Positions 22,956-32,048 of a stretch of DNA of 49,987 bases are shown one piece after another; the first letter of the stretch is position 1; each line of letters starts with the position of its first letter. The position numbers were made by a program, and so were the translations under genes. The notes under the pieces are model-generated. The model had not been told where the DNA came from. It saw nothing but the letters and a program-made list of their open reading frames with translations, and made no database searches. Location of the stretch: the NCBI RefSeq assembly GCF_000380965.1, contig NZ_KB905583.1, positions 1-49,987 on the forward strand, given 5' to 3'. The stretch comes from Paenibacillus ginsengihumi DSM 21568. Lineage in GTDB: Bacteria; Bacillota; Bacilli; Paenibacillales; NBRC-103111.

Positions 22956-23524
22956 ATTGTTTCCCCTCCAATGCGAATTTACTTCCATGTCTTCCATATC
23001 CTTGGCCTCCATATAAATCATCGGCGTTATGCTTCATAGGCTCTTTGCCTTGAACGGTAGGGCCTTCTTCTGTATTTTATTGTTTTTTTTGAAAAAGATG
23101 AAACAATCAGCATGATTAGCCCAGGCGCGAGAGTAAACCACAAAGCGGGTTGAAGCAGTAAATACCTAAAGGATACGCTAAACCGAGGTCTGGAGCACAA
23201 TCTCATCTCTAACGCTCGTGACAAACGCTATTTTGCTGAATCGTACCGTTTTTAAAATGTAACGAAACGTAGTAGCGCTATTTGGCCCAAAATGCTGAGA
23301 AGGATATCCCAAAATGCGAAATAAGGCTGCTCACTTGCGTTACAATTTCAAACCGGTCGTTTCGAGTGAAATAAGCTCTGTGGCTAGCGTTAGCTTAAGG
23401 TCCGCCCCGCAAACCGTGAGCCCACGGCTAGCAAACAAGGCTAGCACAGCGATCCATCCATTCCCGGCAGCTCGGGGCGGCCGATCGCAAGTGCCAGCGA
23501 CGTTCCTTACCGAGCCGGGAGTTC
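22956..23524. other. Intergenic stretch without a convincing gene
   Basis: A 65-codon minus-strand frame (23027-23224) encodes one hydrophobic helix but has no ribosome site; I do not call it. Around 23225-23310 two similar short segments (GCTATTT...GCTGA) recur, and 23385-23465 contains several GCTAGC words in imperfect inverted order. Nothing matches a known RNA or mobile element. Confidence 0.4.
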
Positions 23525-23577
23525 AAAAAAAAGAGGGGCGCCCCTCCGTCAGCTATGCTGACTTACGGGACGCCCTC
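23525..23577 (-). terminator. Terminator of the MoxR-DUF58-transglutaminase operon
   Basis: On the minus strand a long imperfect stem (GAGGGCG at one end, CGCCCCTC at the other, GTCAGC/GCTGAC near the loop) is followed by eight or nine T residues. It lies about 85 bases after the transglutaminase stop. Confidence 0.8.
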
Positions 23578-23660
23578 ATATGAATACACCGTCCTGTTCT
23601 TCATAATACGACCGGGGAAGTAACAACCCGAGCCCGAACCAAGGCCTAGCTGCAATCCAA

Positions 23661-26138
23661 TCACTCGCCCCGCCGAAAACGGAGCCACGCTTCCTTCAGC
23701 ATGCGGCGCGTAACGTGCCGGCTAGGTGCGGCAGGACGATCGTAGCGAAGCGTCTCAATCAGCAGAGTCAGCTCCTGCAGCGCACGCTGTCTGGGACCGG
23801 TCAGCCTGCGGGAGGCGGCGTATTCGCGCAGCGTATCGAAGGGAGCGCACCGTCCCAGGGAACGCTGCACCTTCCCCCACAGTCGCTCGCCATACCGGTG
23901 CAGCCCGATGAGGCGCAAGGGGACACCCGCCTGGCGGGAGGCTGCGGCAGACGAAGCGAGGCTTCCCGCTCCCGCGGCACGGTTTCGCCGCAGCACTAGC
24001 AGCGCCGCCCCCGCAGCCGCAACAAGGCCAACGGCGAGCCCGATCCCTACAGCGGCGAGACCTTCGGGCAGCTTTTTCAGCGGCGCCGCTTCGCGGGTCC
24101 AGCTCAGCTGCTCCATGGCGGCCGCGGCCGCTTGCTCCATCGCTTGGCGGAGATCCGCCAAACGGGCGGAAGCCCAGTCTCGGGCCTCCCCGATCGTCGT
24201 CCTTTCCGCAGGCGTATCCGCCGATACGGCAGACGCGCTCGCAGGCGTGTCAGCCGCAAGCTGGGCCGGCTGAGCCTGATTGCCCCCGCCGCTCGATCCT
24301 TCTCCGAAGCCGGGCGTCGGCTCGAACGGAACCCAGCCGGCTGACGGAAGCCATACCTCGGCCCATGAATGCGCATCCTGATGGCGCACCTTGGCCATAT
24401 ATCCTCCCGCGCTGCCTTCCGCCGGAGTGAGCTCGCCCGGCGCGAAGCCCTTCGCCCAACGGGCCGGGACGCCGAGCGTGCGGAGCATGACGACCATGGC
24501 AGTGGAGAAGTGGTCGCAGTATCCCGCCTTCTGCTCGAAGAGGAACAGATCGACCAAGTCCTCTCCGGGTGCGGGGATGCGCGTGCCCTCCATCGTATAA
24601 GCGTAATTCGTCCGCAAAAAGCGCTCGATCGCCTCCGCTTTGCCAAGGGCCGCAGCCTCGCCTCCGGCCACCTGCTCGGCGAGCGCGCGGATTCGGTCCG
24701 GCAGGCTGTCCGGTAGCTGAAGATACGGCTTCAGCGCGCCGTTTTCGGCAGCGGCGTCAGCCGATTGTTCCGGCAAAGCGCGCAGCAGGCTGCGGTCGGT
24801 GACAGCCAGCGCCGTCAAGCGGTACGAGACGACCGGATCGGTCAGCGCCGGAACGAGGAGCCGGTCGGAGCCGGACTGCTTCCAAATCAGCCGGTCCGGG
24901 AGGCTGGCGCCGCTGGCGGTCTTGATCGACTCCACCCGGACGACGTCCCCTCCGGCGAACAGCTGCCTGTTCAGCCGGCTGTCCTGCAGCAGCACATGCT
25001 GCTCGACAGGATGCCTCACGGCAAGCGCCGCTTCGTCCGGCACGGCCATCGCCGCCTGCGCGATATTTTGCGTGCGGCCGCGATCCGGCTCGCTCCAGCC
25101 GCGGCCGGTGTACTTGCTCTTGGTCTCCCCCCGCCAATAGGTCGGCCGGCTCGTCCAGGCGCTAAAAGCGACGCTCGGGTTCGGCGTCAGCGGCCGTCCC
25201 AGGAGCGTATCGTCTAAGCCGTAACCGGTCACTCCCTTGGCGGTATTCGCCGCTTGCCGCGGCACCTGGTCATTGTTGTAAAATCGCTCGAACGCCTGAA
25301 TGAACCGCGGCCAGCCGGCAAGCTGCGTCTCGCTGCCGCTGTAGCGGGCTCCCAGCCAACCGGCCGCGGCGCACAGAGCAATGATCGCCAGCAGCGGGGC
25401 CGCCTCGCGCAGCCGCCACTCTTCCCGGGGGCGAATAGCGAAACGCGGCTTCGTCCCTTCCGCCTCCAACGCAGCCGGCTCGAGGCCCCACCGCTTCCAG
25501 CCGCCGATCGTGACAAGCCCCTGCAGCAGCAGCCCGGCAGTCAAGACGCGCAGTGCGCCTGCCAGCACATCCAGAGCGAACACGGTCTGAATGAAGCCGA
25601 GATAGCCGAGCGTCAGCAGCACGAACCATAGCACCTGCTGGCGCTCCTTCACAAACGACTGCACAACGGAGATAAAAAAGCTCCAGCCGGCAAGGAACAG
25701 CAGCGTCCGGGTGGATGGCTCCCAATCGCTCGCCTGTCCCCGCAGCCCTTCCCCCGCATCCAGCGCCAGCGCCTCGCCCCAGTGCGCCCACCATTCCAGT
25801 CTCAGCGCCTCCGCGCCGCCGTACAGCCAGGCCGTCACCGCCGCGATGAACGCGGCCTTCAGCGTCCACGCTCCCCACGCCGGCATCCGCAAGGCATCGA
25901 TCGCGATGAAAAAGGCGAAGGACGCGGCGAACGGTCCGATCATGTAGATATCCGTGATCTCGGACAGCCGCTTCAGCGGATACAGCCATTCGAGCATCAG
26001 CACATACAGGAGGATTGCCATGAGCAGGGAAACCGCGGCGGAAGACGCCGGCGGCGCGGATGGCTCCGACACAACGGCGCGGCCTCGCCCCATTCGCGCG
26101 GCCCGATGCCGATCATGCTCCAGCAGAGCGTTGCCCAT
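23661..26138 (-). CDS. Membrane transglutaminase-like protein (TgpA type, DUF3488)
   Basis: ATG 26138 follows GGAGGTGA and overlaps the DUF58 gene by 26 bases; the product has 825 residues. The first 240 residues carry about seven transmembrane helices (for example AAVSLLMAILLYVLML and TRTLLFLAGWSFFISVVQSF). An outer region follows, then a transglutaminase core with nucleophile motif KAGYCDHFSTAMVVMLRTLG, VPARW, and the His motif DAHSWAEVW. Another helix (AVGIGLAVGLVAAAGAALLVL) precedes a C-terminal cytoplasmic DUF4129-like part. It is the third gene of the well-known MoxR-DUF58-transglutaminase cluster. The biochemical role of that cluster is not settled; folding or maturation of envelope proteins is commonly suggested. 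Confidence 0.9.
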   Translation of the reverse strand: MGNALLEHDRHRAARMGRGRAVVSEPSAPPASSAAVSLLMAILLYVLMLEWLYPLKRLSEITDIYMIGPFAASFAFFIAIDALRMPAWGAWTLKAAFIAAVTAWLYGGAEALRLEWWAHWGEALALDAGEGLRGQASDWEPSTRTLLFLAGWSFFISVVQSFVKERQQVLWFVLLTLGYLGFIQTVFALDVLAGALRVLTAGLLLQGLVTIGGWKRWGLEPAALEAEGTKPRFAIRPREEWRLREAAPLLAIIALCAAAGWLGARYSGSETQLAGWPRFIQAFERFYNNDQVPRQAANTAKGVTGYGLDDTLLGRPLTPNPSVAFSAWTSRPTYWRGETKSKYTGRGWSEPDRGRTQNIAQAAMAVPDEAALAVRHPVEQHVLLQDSRLNRQLFAGGDVVRVESIKTASGASLPDRLIWKQSGSDRLLVPALTDPVVSYRLTALAVTDRSLLRALPEQSADAAAENGALKPYLQLPDSLPDRIRALAEQVAGGEAAALGKAEAIERFLRTNYAYTMEGTRIPAPGEDLVDLFLFEQKAGYCDHFSTAMVVMLRTLGVPARWAKGFAPGELTPAEGSAGGYMAKVRHQDAHSWAEVWLPSAGWVPFEPTPGFGEGSSGGGNQAQPAQLAADTPASASAVSADTPAERTTIGEARDWASARLADLRQAMEQAAAAAMEQLSWTREAAPLKKLPEGLAAVGIGLAVGLVAAAGAALLVLRRNRAAGAGSLASSAAASRQAGVPLRLIGLHRYGERLWGKVQRSLGRCAPFDTLREYAASRRLTGPRQRALQELTLLIETLRYDRPAAPSRHVTRRMLKEAWLRFRRGE

Positions 26139-27534
26139 GACCGTCACCTCCCATCCGGCCGAGCCCGGGCGCATCGCTACCGCTTGCAGGCGGCGCTCCC
26201 AGCACCGTCAGGCGAAGGCCCGCCGCGTGAAGCTGCCCGGCCCACGCCTGAATCGTCCCGTCGCTTGCGGGCAAGCCGCCGGCATAGACGATGTGCGCCC
26301 GGCAGCCCGGCAGGCGGCCGAGCAGCGCCTCGCCCAGCCCGGGCAGCACGCGCGGCGTCACCACCGTCAGCGCGCAGCCCGCGCCCAGGCCGCCGGCCTC
26401 GCGCAGCGCCGCTTCGGCGAGGGCGGCCGCCTCGCCCGCAGCGGCTGCAGCGCCCGCGGCGCTTGCGTTGACCGCGGCGGCTGCGACGCCCGCGGCGGCT
26501 ACGGCGCCCACTGCGGCTGCGTTGACCGCTCCGGCTGTGTTGACCGCTCCGGCTGCGGCGCCCGCGGCGCGCGCCAGCCCCGCGCCGCCGCCCTCTGCAG
26601 GCGGCAGCTCCGCCAGCCGCCGCAGCAGCTCCGGGAGGCGCGCCGCTCCGCGCGCCTCCCAAGCGCCGCCTGGCCCGCCACCGTCAGCGGCGGCCAGGCG
26701 CACCGTCTCGCCAAGCTCAAGCCAGCGCTTGGCGAGACCGGCCGCGGCCTCGACGGCGGCCTCCGTCTCCTGGGCGGAGACCCCGCGCCCGGCCGCGTCC
26801 AACACCACGAGCTGCCGCCCGCCGGCAGGCAGCTCCAGCTCTTTCGCGCGCAGCGAGCCGACGCGCGCGCTGCTGCGCCAGTGGATCCGGTGCCACGGAT
26901 CCCCCGGCGCGTAAGGGCGCGTGCCGCTGACGAGCGGCACGGCATCCCAGGCCGCGGCCAGGCCCGCTCTGGCCGGGTCCCCGGCGCCGCCGCGGGACGC
27001 CGCCGCGGCGCCTGCCGCAGACGGCCGGGGGAGCACCCACAGCCGCCCCGGCAGGCGAACCTTGCGGCTCAGCCGCAGCAGCCCGAAGGCGTCCGAGGCG
27101 GTCAGCAGCACCGTCTCCCGCACATATTGTCCCCGCTCGGAGACGGCGCACGCTCCGCCCCATTCGGCGGCGGCGCGAAAGCCGGAGAGCGCGGCGGCCC
27201 GCAGCGCTACGACCCGATCTGCGCCCCGGCAGGTCCAAGTCTCCTCGATGCCGAGCCATGTCCCCGGCAGCAGCGGGCCGCTGAGGCTCAGCCGGCGTCT
27301 GTACGGGAGCGCCTCTCCCCGGTAGGCCGCTTCCGCGCGGCCGATGCCGGTTTCCTCCAGGGCGACGCGGCGCAGGGCGATCCGGACGCAAATCCAGGAC
27401 AACAAGGCGTATGCGGATGCGGCAGCCGCCGTGTACGCGAGAAACCACAACGCCTGGCCGCCCCAAGCGGTGGCGGCGGCGAACAATCCGGCCGGCAGGA
27501 ATAGAAGGACGGCGAAGCGCAGCGCATGCAGCAT
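26113..27534 (-). CDS. DUF58 protein with an alanine-rich expansion
   Basis: ATG 27534 has GGAGGG upstream and follows the MoxR stop by 13 bases; 473 residues. Two N-terminal transmembrane helices (LRFAVLLFLPAGLFAAATA and the next) precede a beta-rich region. The DUF58 hallmark is present: PYAPGDPWHRIHWRSSARVG then LRAKELE. After a degenerate VWA-like part (RQLVVLDAAGRG) comes a low-complexity insert of about 60 residues made of Ala, Gly, Val and Asn (26410-26580), encoded by imperfect GC-rich repeats. Other DUF58 proteins lack such an insert as far as I know. DUF58 proteins usually work with the MoxR ATPase beside them. Confidence 0.88.
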   Translation of the reverse strand: MLHALRFAVLLFLPAGLFAAATAWGGQALWFLAYTAAAASAYALLSWICVRIALRRVALEETGIGRAEAAYRGEALPYRRRLSLSGPLLPGTWLGIEETWTCRGADRVVALRAAALSGFRAAAEWGGACAVSERGQYVRETVLLTASDAFGLLRLSRKVRLPGRLWVLPRPSAAGAAAASRGGAGDPARAGLAAAWDAVPLVSGTRPYAPGDPWHRIHWRSSARVGSLRAKELELPAGGRQLVVLDAAGRGVSAQETEAAVEAAAGLAKRWLELGETVRLAAADGGGPGGAWEARGAARLPELLRRLAELPPAEGGGAGLARAAGAAAGAVNTAGAVNAAAVGAVAAAGVAAAAVNASAAGAAAAAGEAAALAEAALREAGGLGAGCALTVVTPRVLPGLGEALLGRLPGCRAHIVYAGGLPASDGTIQAWAGQLHAAGLRLTVLGAPPASGSDAPGLGRMGGDGHGQRSAGA

Positions 27535-27547
27535 CCCGAAGCCCTCC

Positions 27548-28531
27548 TTACTGCCCTGCCGCCGCCCGCCGCGCCGGTACGGGAACGGGCGCGGCAGCGG
27601 CGATGGAGGCCGCCACCGCTTCCATGTCGCGGCCCGCCAGGCGCGCGTTCGGCGACGGTACAAGCCGGTGCGCCCATACCGGAACAACGAGCTCCTTGAC
27701 GTCATCGGGGATAACGAAGCTGCGGCCTTGCATGAGCGCGTACGCCTGCGCGGCGCGCAGCAGGGCGACCGACGCCCGCGGGCTCGCCCCGATCGCCACC
27801 TCGGGATGGCTGCGCGTTAGGCCGGCAAGCTGGACGATGTACTGCCTGATCGTTTCGTCGACATGAACCGAGCGGGCCTCGCGCTGCAGCAAGACGAACT
27901 CGTCCTGCAGCACGGCCGTGCGCACCTTGGCGAGCGGCGACGCCTCCTCCAGGCGGCCGAGCAGCTCGATCTCGTCGGACGGCTGCGGGTAGCCAAGGCG
28001 CAGCTTCATCACGAAGCGGTCCAGCTGCGCCTCGGGCAGCGGGAAGGTGCCCTCAAAGTCGAGCGGATTTTGCGTCGCGAGCAGAAAGAACGGCTCCGGC
28101 AGCGGATACGCCGTTCCGTCCACCGTCACCCTTTTCTCCTCCATCGCCTCCAGCAGCGCCGACTGCGTTCGGGGCGTGGCCCGGTTCAGCTCGTCGGCAA
28201 GCACGATATGGGCCATCAGCGGGCCGGGCCGGTACTCGAAATCCGACGTGCGCTGGTTGTATACCGACACCCCGGTAATGTCGGAGGGCAGCAAATCCGG
28301 CGTGCACTGAATGCGGCGGAAGCTGCCGTCCACTGCCCGGGCCAACGTGCGCACGAGCATCGTCTTGCCTACGCCGGGAACGTCCTCCAGCAGCACGTGC
28401 CCGCCGCACAGCATCGAAACCAGCAGCTTCTCAATCACTTCCCTCTTGCCTACGATCGCTTTCTCGATTTGATAGACGATTCGCTCGAGCAGCGCCTGGG
28501 GCGCGTCCGTCAGCGGCGAACTGTTGGGCAT
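27548..28531 (-). CDS. MoxR-family AAA+ ATPase
   Basis: The 327-residue protein shows the MoxR signature: Walker A region LEDVPGVGKTMLVRTLARAV, then RIQCTPDLLPSDITGVSVYN, Walker B VLADELNRATPRTQSALLEA followed by MEEKRVTVDG, and sensor 1 LATQNPLDFEGTFPLPEAQL. Length fits the family. It starts the three-gene operon with DUF58 and the transglutaminase-like protein, behind a GGAGGG site. MoxR ATPases act as chaperone-like activators of VWA or DUF58 partners. A possible link to the VWA protein near the injection locus cannot be judged from sequence. Confidence 0.95.
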   Translation of the reverse strand: MPNSSPLTDAPQALLERIVYQIEKAIVGKREVIEKLLVSMLCGGHVLLEDVPGVGKTMLVRTLARAVDGSFRRIQCTPDLLPSDITGVSVYNQRTSDFEYRPGPLMAHIVLADELNRATPRTQSALLEAMEEKRVTVDGTAYPLPEPFFLLATQNPLDFEGTFPLPEAQLDRFVMKLRLGYPQPSDEIELLGRLEEASPLAKVRTAVLQDEFVLLQREARSVHVDETIRQYIVQLAGLTRSHPEVAIGASPRASVALLRAAQAYALMQGRSFVIPDDVKELVVPVWAHRLVPSPNARLAGRDMEAVAASIAAAAPVPVPARRAAAGQ

Positions 28532-28624
28532 ACAATAAATCCCTCCCTGAAAACGTCATTCTTGCATTCTATGAATGCTAGTATGTCCGTTTTTCAGAGA
28601 TTTAAAAGCCCGGCCGCAGCCGCT

Positions 28625-30091
28625 TCATCCTATGCCATCGAGAGCACTCAACGGCATGAGCGCGCGCAGGCTCTCCCAGGCCGGGCCCAGGTTGACGGCG
28701 GACGCCTCCACCTCCCAACCGTCCCGGGCCGCATCATACCTATAATCGGCAATGCGGCCGCCAAGCTGCTCCAGCGTCAAGCGAAGCGGCGCATAGATGA
28801 TGCCGTCCCGCAGCTCCATTGACGGAAGAGGAATCTTCGTCGCTTCAGACACGCCGCCGGGACCCGGGCGGTACACTCTGAGCTCGTTCAGGCCCAGATC
28901 GTATTCCATTCGCCGATGTCCGTATTCCGCCGCAGCGATGCGCGTCTGCGGCTGCCAATCGACCGTGCCGCCCATCGCCTCCACCCATTCTCTCAGCGGA
29001 ACCTGCAAGGAACCGTCCAGCAGAAAGTAGCGATCCGGCGCGATCCGAATGTCCCGGCTGTCCAGCCTGACGGTCAGCGGGCCGGCGTAGCGCAGCGGCG
29101 CCAGCCGTGAGGCCGATGGCAGGAGCGGTTCCCGCACCGCCGCCTGCAGGGCGACCTTCCGCTCCGGAGGGAGCATCGTCTTCTGACGCGCTGCCGCATA
29201 CTGCCTTGACGCCGCAGCATAATCGAGATGCTGCTCCAGCGAGACGCTTCGCTTCCACTTGAGCTTGCCGGCCGCTTGCTGCACCGGCTTCACCTCCTCG
29301 TCCAGCGGCGCAAACTCATATCCCCGCTCCTTGAACAGCCGAATGATGTCCGGCAGCGCCTTGACTGTCGCTGCGTGCCCGGCGCTGTCGTGCAGCAGCA
29401 CGACCATTTCGTGCCGGAACGGGCCCGCCGCCACCGTCTGGACAATGTCCCGCGCCGGCACGCCCGCTTGGCGCGCGTCGCCGCTGTCGATGTTCCAATC
29501 GTGCACCGTATACCCGGCCTGCTCCAAATAATAATGATAGAACGGGTCGAAATTGCCATGCGTGCCGCCCGGCGCCCGCACCAGGGGGGTGACGGCGCCC
29601 GTTGCTTCGGAGATCGCCCGCTCCGTCTTCTGCAGCTGCTCCCAGTACGCGCCGAAGTCCGAATACAGCTCCTGGTACACATGGTTATAGCTGTGATTGC
29701 CGATCGCATGCCCTTCGCTGACGATGCGCCCCGCCACCTCGGGGTACGCCTCGACCTGCTTGCCCAGGACGAAGAAGGTCGCCTTGACGCCTTCCTCTTT
29801 CAAAATATCCAGCACCGCCGGGGTCAGCTTGCTCGGCCCGTCGTCAAAGGTCAAATAGACGGTCGGACGTTCCGGGCTGCGGTACGGCTTGTCCCGCTTA
29901 ACCCGCATTCCTTGACTCAAGCTGGCATAATCCCGTTCGTCTCCCGGACTGCCTTCCGCCGCTTCCGCCGTCTCTGCCTGCAGCAAAGACATAGCGAGCA
30001 GCTGCAGCAACAGCTGTAGCGCAATCAGCCACATCGCCGCCCGACCGAACCGCTTCCAGCCATTGAACTGCCGCCGACCTCTGCTTCCCAT
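28625..30091 (-). CDS. Polysaccharide deacetylase with copper-amine-oxidase-like tail
   Basis: The 488-residue protein has one N-terminal membrane/signal helix (about 17-38). The NodB domain spans about 75-280: YLTFDDGPS (D83, D84), GNHSYNH (H133, H137), RAPGGTHGN, DWNIDSGD and VVLLHDS. These supply the metal ligands and catalytic residues, so it should remove acetyl groups from a cell-wall or surface polymer. The C-terminal 150 residues resemble the 'copper amine oxidase N-terminal' stalk domain common in Paenibacillus surface proteins (FLLDGSLQVPLREWVEAMGG, then APLRLTLEQLGG), likely a binding module. ATG 30091 follows GGGGGGAG. A conserved intergenic element lies 63-109 bases upstream of the start. 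Confidence 0.93.
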   Translation of the reverse strand: MGSRGRRQFNGWKRFGRAAMWLIALQLLLQLLAMSLLQAETAEAAEGSPGDERDYASLSQGMRVKRDKPYRSPERPTVYLTFDDGPSKLTPAVLDILKEEGVKATFFVLGKQVEAYPEVAGRIVSEGHAIGNHSYNHVYQELYSDFGAYWEQLQKTERAISEATGAVTPLVRAPGGTHGNFDPFYHYYLEQAGYTVHDWNIDSGDARQAGVPARDIVQTVAAGPFRHEMVVLLHDSAGHAATVKALPDIIRLFKERGYEFAPLDEEVKPVQQAAGKLKWKRSVSLEQHLDYAAASRQYAAARQKTMLPPERKVALQAAVREPLLPSASRLAPLRYAGPLTVRLDSRDIRIAPDRYFLLDGSLQVPLREWVEAMGGTVDWQPQTRIAAAEYGHRRMEYDLGLNELRVYRPGPGGVSEATKIPLPSMELRDGIIYAPLRLTLEQLGGRIADYRYDAARDGWEVEASAVNLGPAWESLRALMPLSALDGIG

Positions 30092-30153
30092 GCGGATCTC
30101 CCCCCGTCAAATCTATTACAATCATTGGATGATGAACGCAAGCCAACTGTCGG

Positions 30154-30200
30154 CACCCGCAGGTGACAACCGATGACGAAATTTGCTTGTCGCCCTCGTC
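30154..30200 (-). repeat. Intergenic element, copy A
   Basis: On the minus strand it contains the core TTCGTCATCGGTTGTCACCT, which matches copy C (37882) at all but one position, and the pairing arms GACAA/TTGTC. It sits upstream of the polysaccharide deacetylase. Confidence 0.6.
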
Positions 30201-30253
30201 TACCATTTGATTTTGCTAGATTATATGGGAGGAGCGTGGAATGTATGACAACG

Positions 30254-30300
30254 AAAAATCGGCGCTACCCTGGACCCCAAGGTTCATTAGGATAGCGCCG
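30254..30300 (-). terminator. Terminator of the ABC binding-protein gene
   Basis: On the minus strand GGCGCTATCCT pairs with AGGGTAGCGCC with one G-T-type mismatch, and the stem is followed by ATTTTT. Confidence 0.75.
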
Positions 30301-30397
30301 CGCGCCGAAAGCTCCTTAAGACCGCCGCCCTCACAACGGCAGCTGCGCGAGGCCGGGCGATTGCGTTCAGCCCGTCCCTCTTTGAAAGCAGCTCGCG

Positions 30398-31717
30398 TTA
30401 TTGGGCCACCTTCATCTCCCGGATCGCTTTGTTCCCCTCTTCCTGCGCGGTTCGCAACGCCGTATTCAAGTCGGACTCGCCGGCAATGACCTTCATGATC
30501 CCGCTGTTCAGCGCTCCGATGACCTTGTCGTCGTAAATCGTCCTCGCGTATGCCGGAGCGAACTGGTTGTGAAACACGGCATTTTTCATATTTTTATCCT
30601 TGAACATCGTCTCCGCACCGAACGCCTCTCTGATCTGCTCGTCTCTCAGCACGGGGATGCTGCCGGATTGGGATTCCTTCATCACATGCTCGTCGGAGGT
30701 CGCATATTTCAGCACCTGCATAGCCGCATCTTTATTTTGGCTGGTCGCCGTAATGAAGAAATAGTTCGGGTACGGCTGCGAGCCGATGCCCGGCCTCTCC
30801 GGAAACGTCGGCACGGACACCATATCCCAGTTGATGGTCTCGAATTCCTTGACCGCATACTGCAGCCCGAAGTTCATCATGAACATCGCCACGCTCTGAT
30901 CCTTGACGAATTCATTCGTGAACAGCAAGCCGTTTCTTTCGCGAATCAAGTCCCGGTACCCTCGCTCCTGAACGACCGGCTGGATAATCATCGTCTGGAG
31001 CAGCCGCTTCCAGCCGTCGTTATCGATGACGGCCATCTCCGACTGGCCGTTCACGATCGGCAGTGACAGCGGGTTCATCCTCATCATATGGCTGACCGAG
31101 GTCGCGAATCCGGCATACTGCTTCCCGCCTTCGCTTCTCGTCACTTGTCTGGACAGCTCCAGCAATTCGTCCCACGTCATGCCGTCTCTTGGATACGGAA
31201 CGCCGAACTTATCGAAAATATCCTTATTGTAGTAGATGACAAGACCGCCGCCATTGACAGGAAGCCCGTACAAGCCTCCCAGCTCCCGAATCGCATCGAG
31301 AAAAGCCGGATCGAACCGGCTCAAATCGACGTCGTGCTTTTGGGCCAGCTCGGTGATATCGTATTGGAACCCGTTCTGAATCAGGCTTGCCGGAGCGCTG
31401 CCGATGGAATCGAAAATGATATCGATTGGCTGGCCGGCCGTAATCAGCTCGGGCAGCGACTGTCCTTTCTGGTTCATCATGTAGCGAATCGTGTACTGGG
31501 GGAAGGCTTGGCGCAGATCGTCTCCCCATCGCCGGTTGAACTCCTCCTCGGTATTGGACATTCCATAAATAACGAGCTCGGCCGGCTCCTCCCCCGTGCG
31601 TTTGTTCTCGATCGGCGGCTTCTCCGGCGTGGCCGGCCCTTCTTCGCCTCCACATGCTGCCAGCATGCCGGACGCCAGCGCAACGGCCAGCGTCATTGCC
31701 GCATATTTGCGGACCAT
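30398..31717 (-). CDS. Extracellular solute-binding lipoprotein of an ABC sugar importer
   Basis: ATG 31717 stands behind GAGGGGAG and gives 439 residues. A lipoprotein signal peptide is clear: basic start, hydrophobic run, and lipobox LAAC at about residue 21. The mature part is a family 1 type solute-binding protein with ELITAGQPIDIIFDSIGSAP, NGGGLVIYYNKDIFDKFGVP and TWDELLELSRQV, patterns of carbohydrate binders. No permease or ATPase gene for it lies in the window, so it is an orphan or uses permeases elsewhere. The divergent neighbour is a broken AraC-type regulator that may once have controlled it. Its ligand cannot be told from sequence. Confidence 0.92.
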   Translation of the reverse strand: MVRKYAAMTLAVALASGMLAACGGEEGPATPEKPPIENKRTGEEPAELVIYGMSNTEEEFNRRWGDDLRQAFPQYTIRYMMNQKGQSLPELITAGQPIDIIFDSIGSAPASLIQNGFQYDITELAQKHDVDLSRFDPAFLDAIRELGGLYGLPVNGGGLVIYYNKDIFDKFGVPYPRDGMTWDELLELSRQVTRSEGGKQYAGFATSVSHMMRMNPLSLPIVNGQSEMAVIDNDGWKRLLQTMIIQPVVQERGYRDLIRERNGLLFTNEFVKDQSVAMFMMNFGLQYAVKEFETINWDMVSVPTFPERPGIGSQPYPNYFFITATSQNKDAAMQVLKYATSDEHVMKESQSGSIPVLRDEQIREAFGAETMFKDKNMKNAVFHNQFAPAYARTIYDDKVIGALNSGIMKVIAGESDLNTALRTAQEEGNKAIREMKVAQ

Positions 31718-32048
31718 CTGCAATCGCTCCCCTCGGATTCTTAGCTTAACCGTGCAGCGGCGCCTTGGAATCGGATACCGCTTTTTGATACGATGGTCAT
31801 GCGGGCATAGCGGCATCGCCGATTTTTAAGACTCGCCTTCTTTGAAATCGATTTCATTGACATCGTACTGCCATCGTTTTCTTTCCCTGTTCGCCCCCTT
31901 TTTCAAAATTCGACTTCAGCATGGCGCACTCGCCGCCTTCATAAATATTGAGGTAACGGGAAGGTTTTGTCTTGGATTTTTCAGCGAATGTTTTGGGCAA
32001 ATCGCGAAGGTTGGTTTTCATTCGTCGATTCGAGGGTGAGCTTGAACA
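31718..32048. other. Divergent intergenic region between binding protein and AraC pseudogene
   Basis: 331 bases without a gene. The one notable feature is a 14-bp perfect palindrome at 31843-31856, directly followed by TTGACA (31857-31862) without a well-spaced -10 box. Confidence 0.6.
31843..31856. promoter_or_regulatory. Perfect 14-bp palindrome, operator candidate
   Basis: TGAAATCGATTTCA is an exact palindrome in the divergent control region, next to a TTGACA hexamer. It could bind a dimeric regulator of the binding-protein gene; which one is unknown. Confidence 0.4.

Larger units (their letters stand above)
30092..30397. other. Intergenic stretch between deacetylase and ABC binding-protein genes
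   Basis: It contains one copy of the three-copy intergenic element (30154-30200) close to the deacetylase start, a TATAAT-like word (minus, around 30220) upstream of it, and the terminator of the binding-protein gene (30254-30300). I see no gene here. Confidence 0.6.

Noticed and set aside
23027-23224. A 65-codon minus-strand frame with one hydrophobic helix
   Set aside because: No ribosome site, basic ends of odd composition, and it overlaps an AT-rich non-coding stretch; the helix alone is not enough.
25954-27504. A 516-codon plus-strand frame opposite DUF58
   Set aside because: Arg/Ala/Gly-rich product of the GC-rich opposite strand; the DUF58 motifs are on the minus strand.
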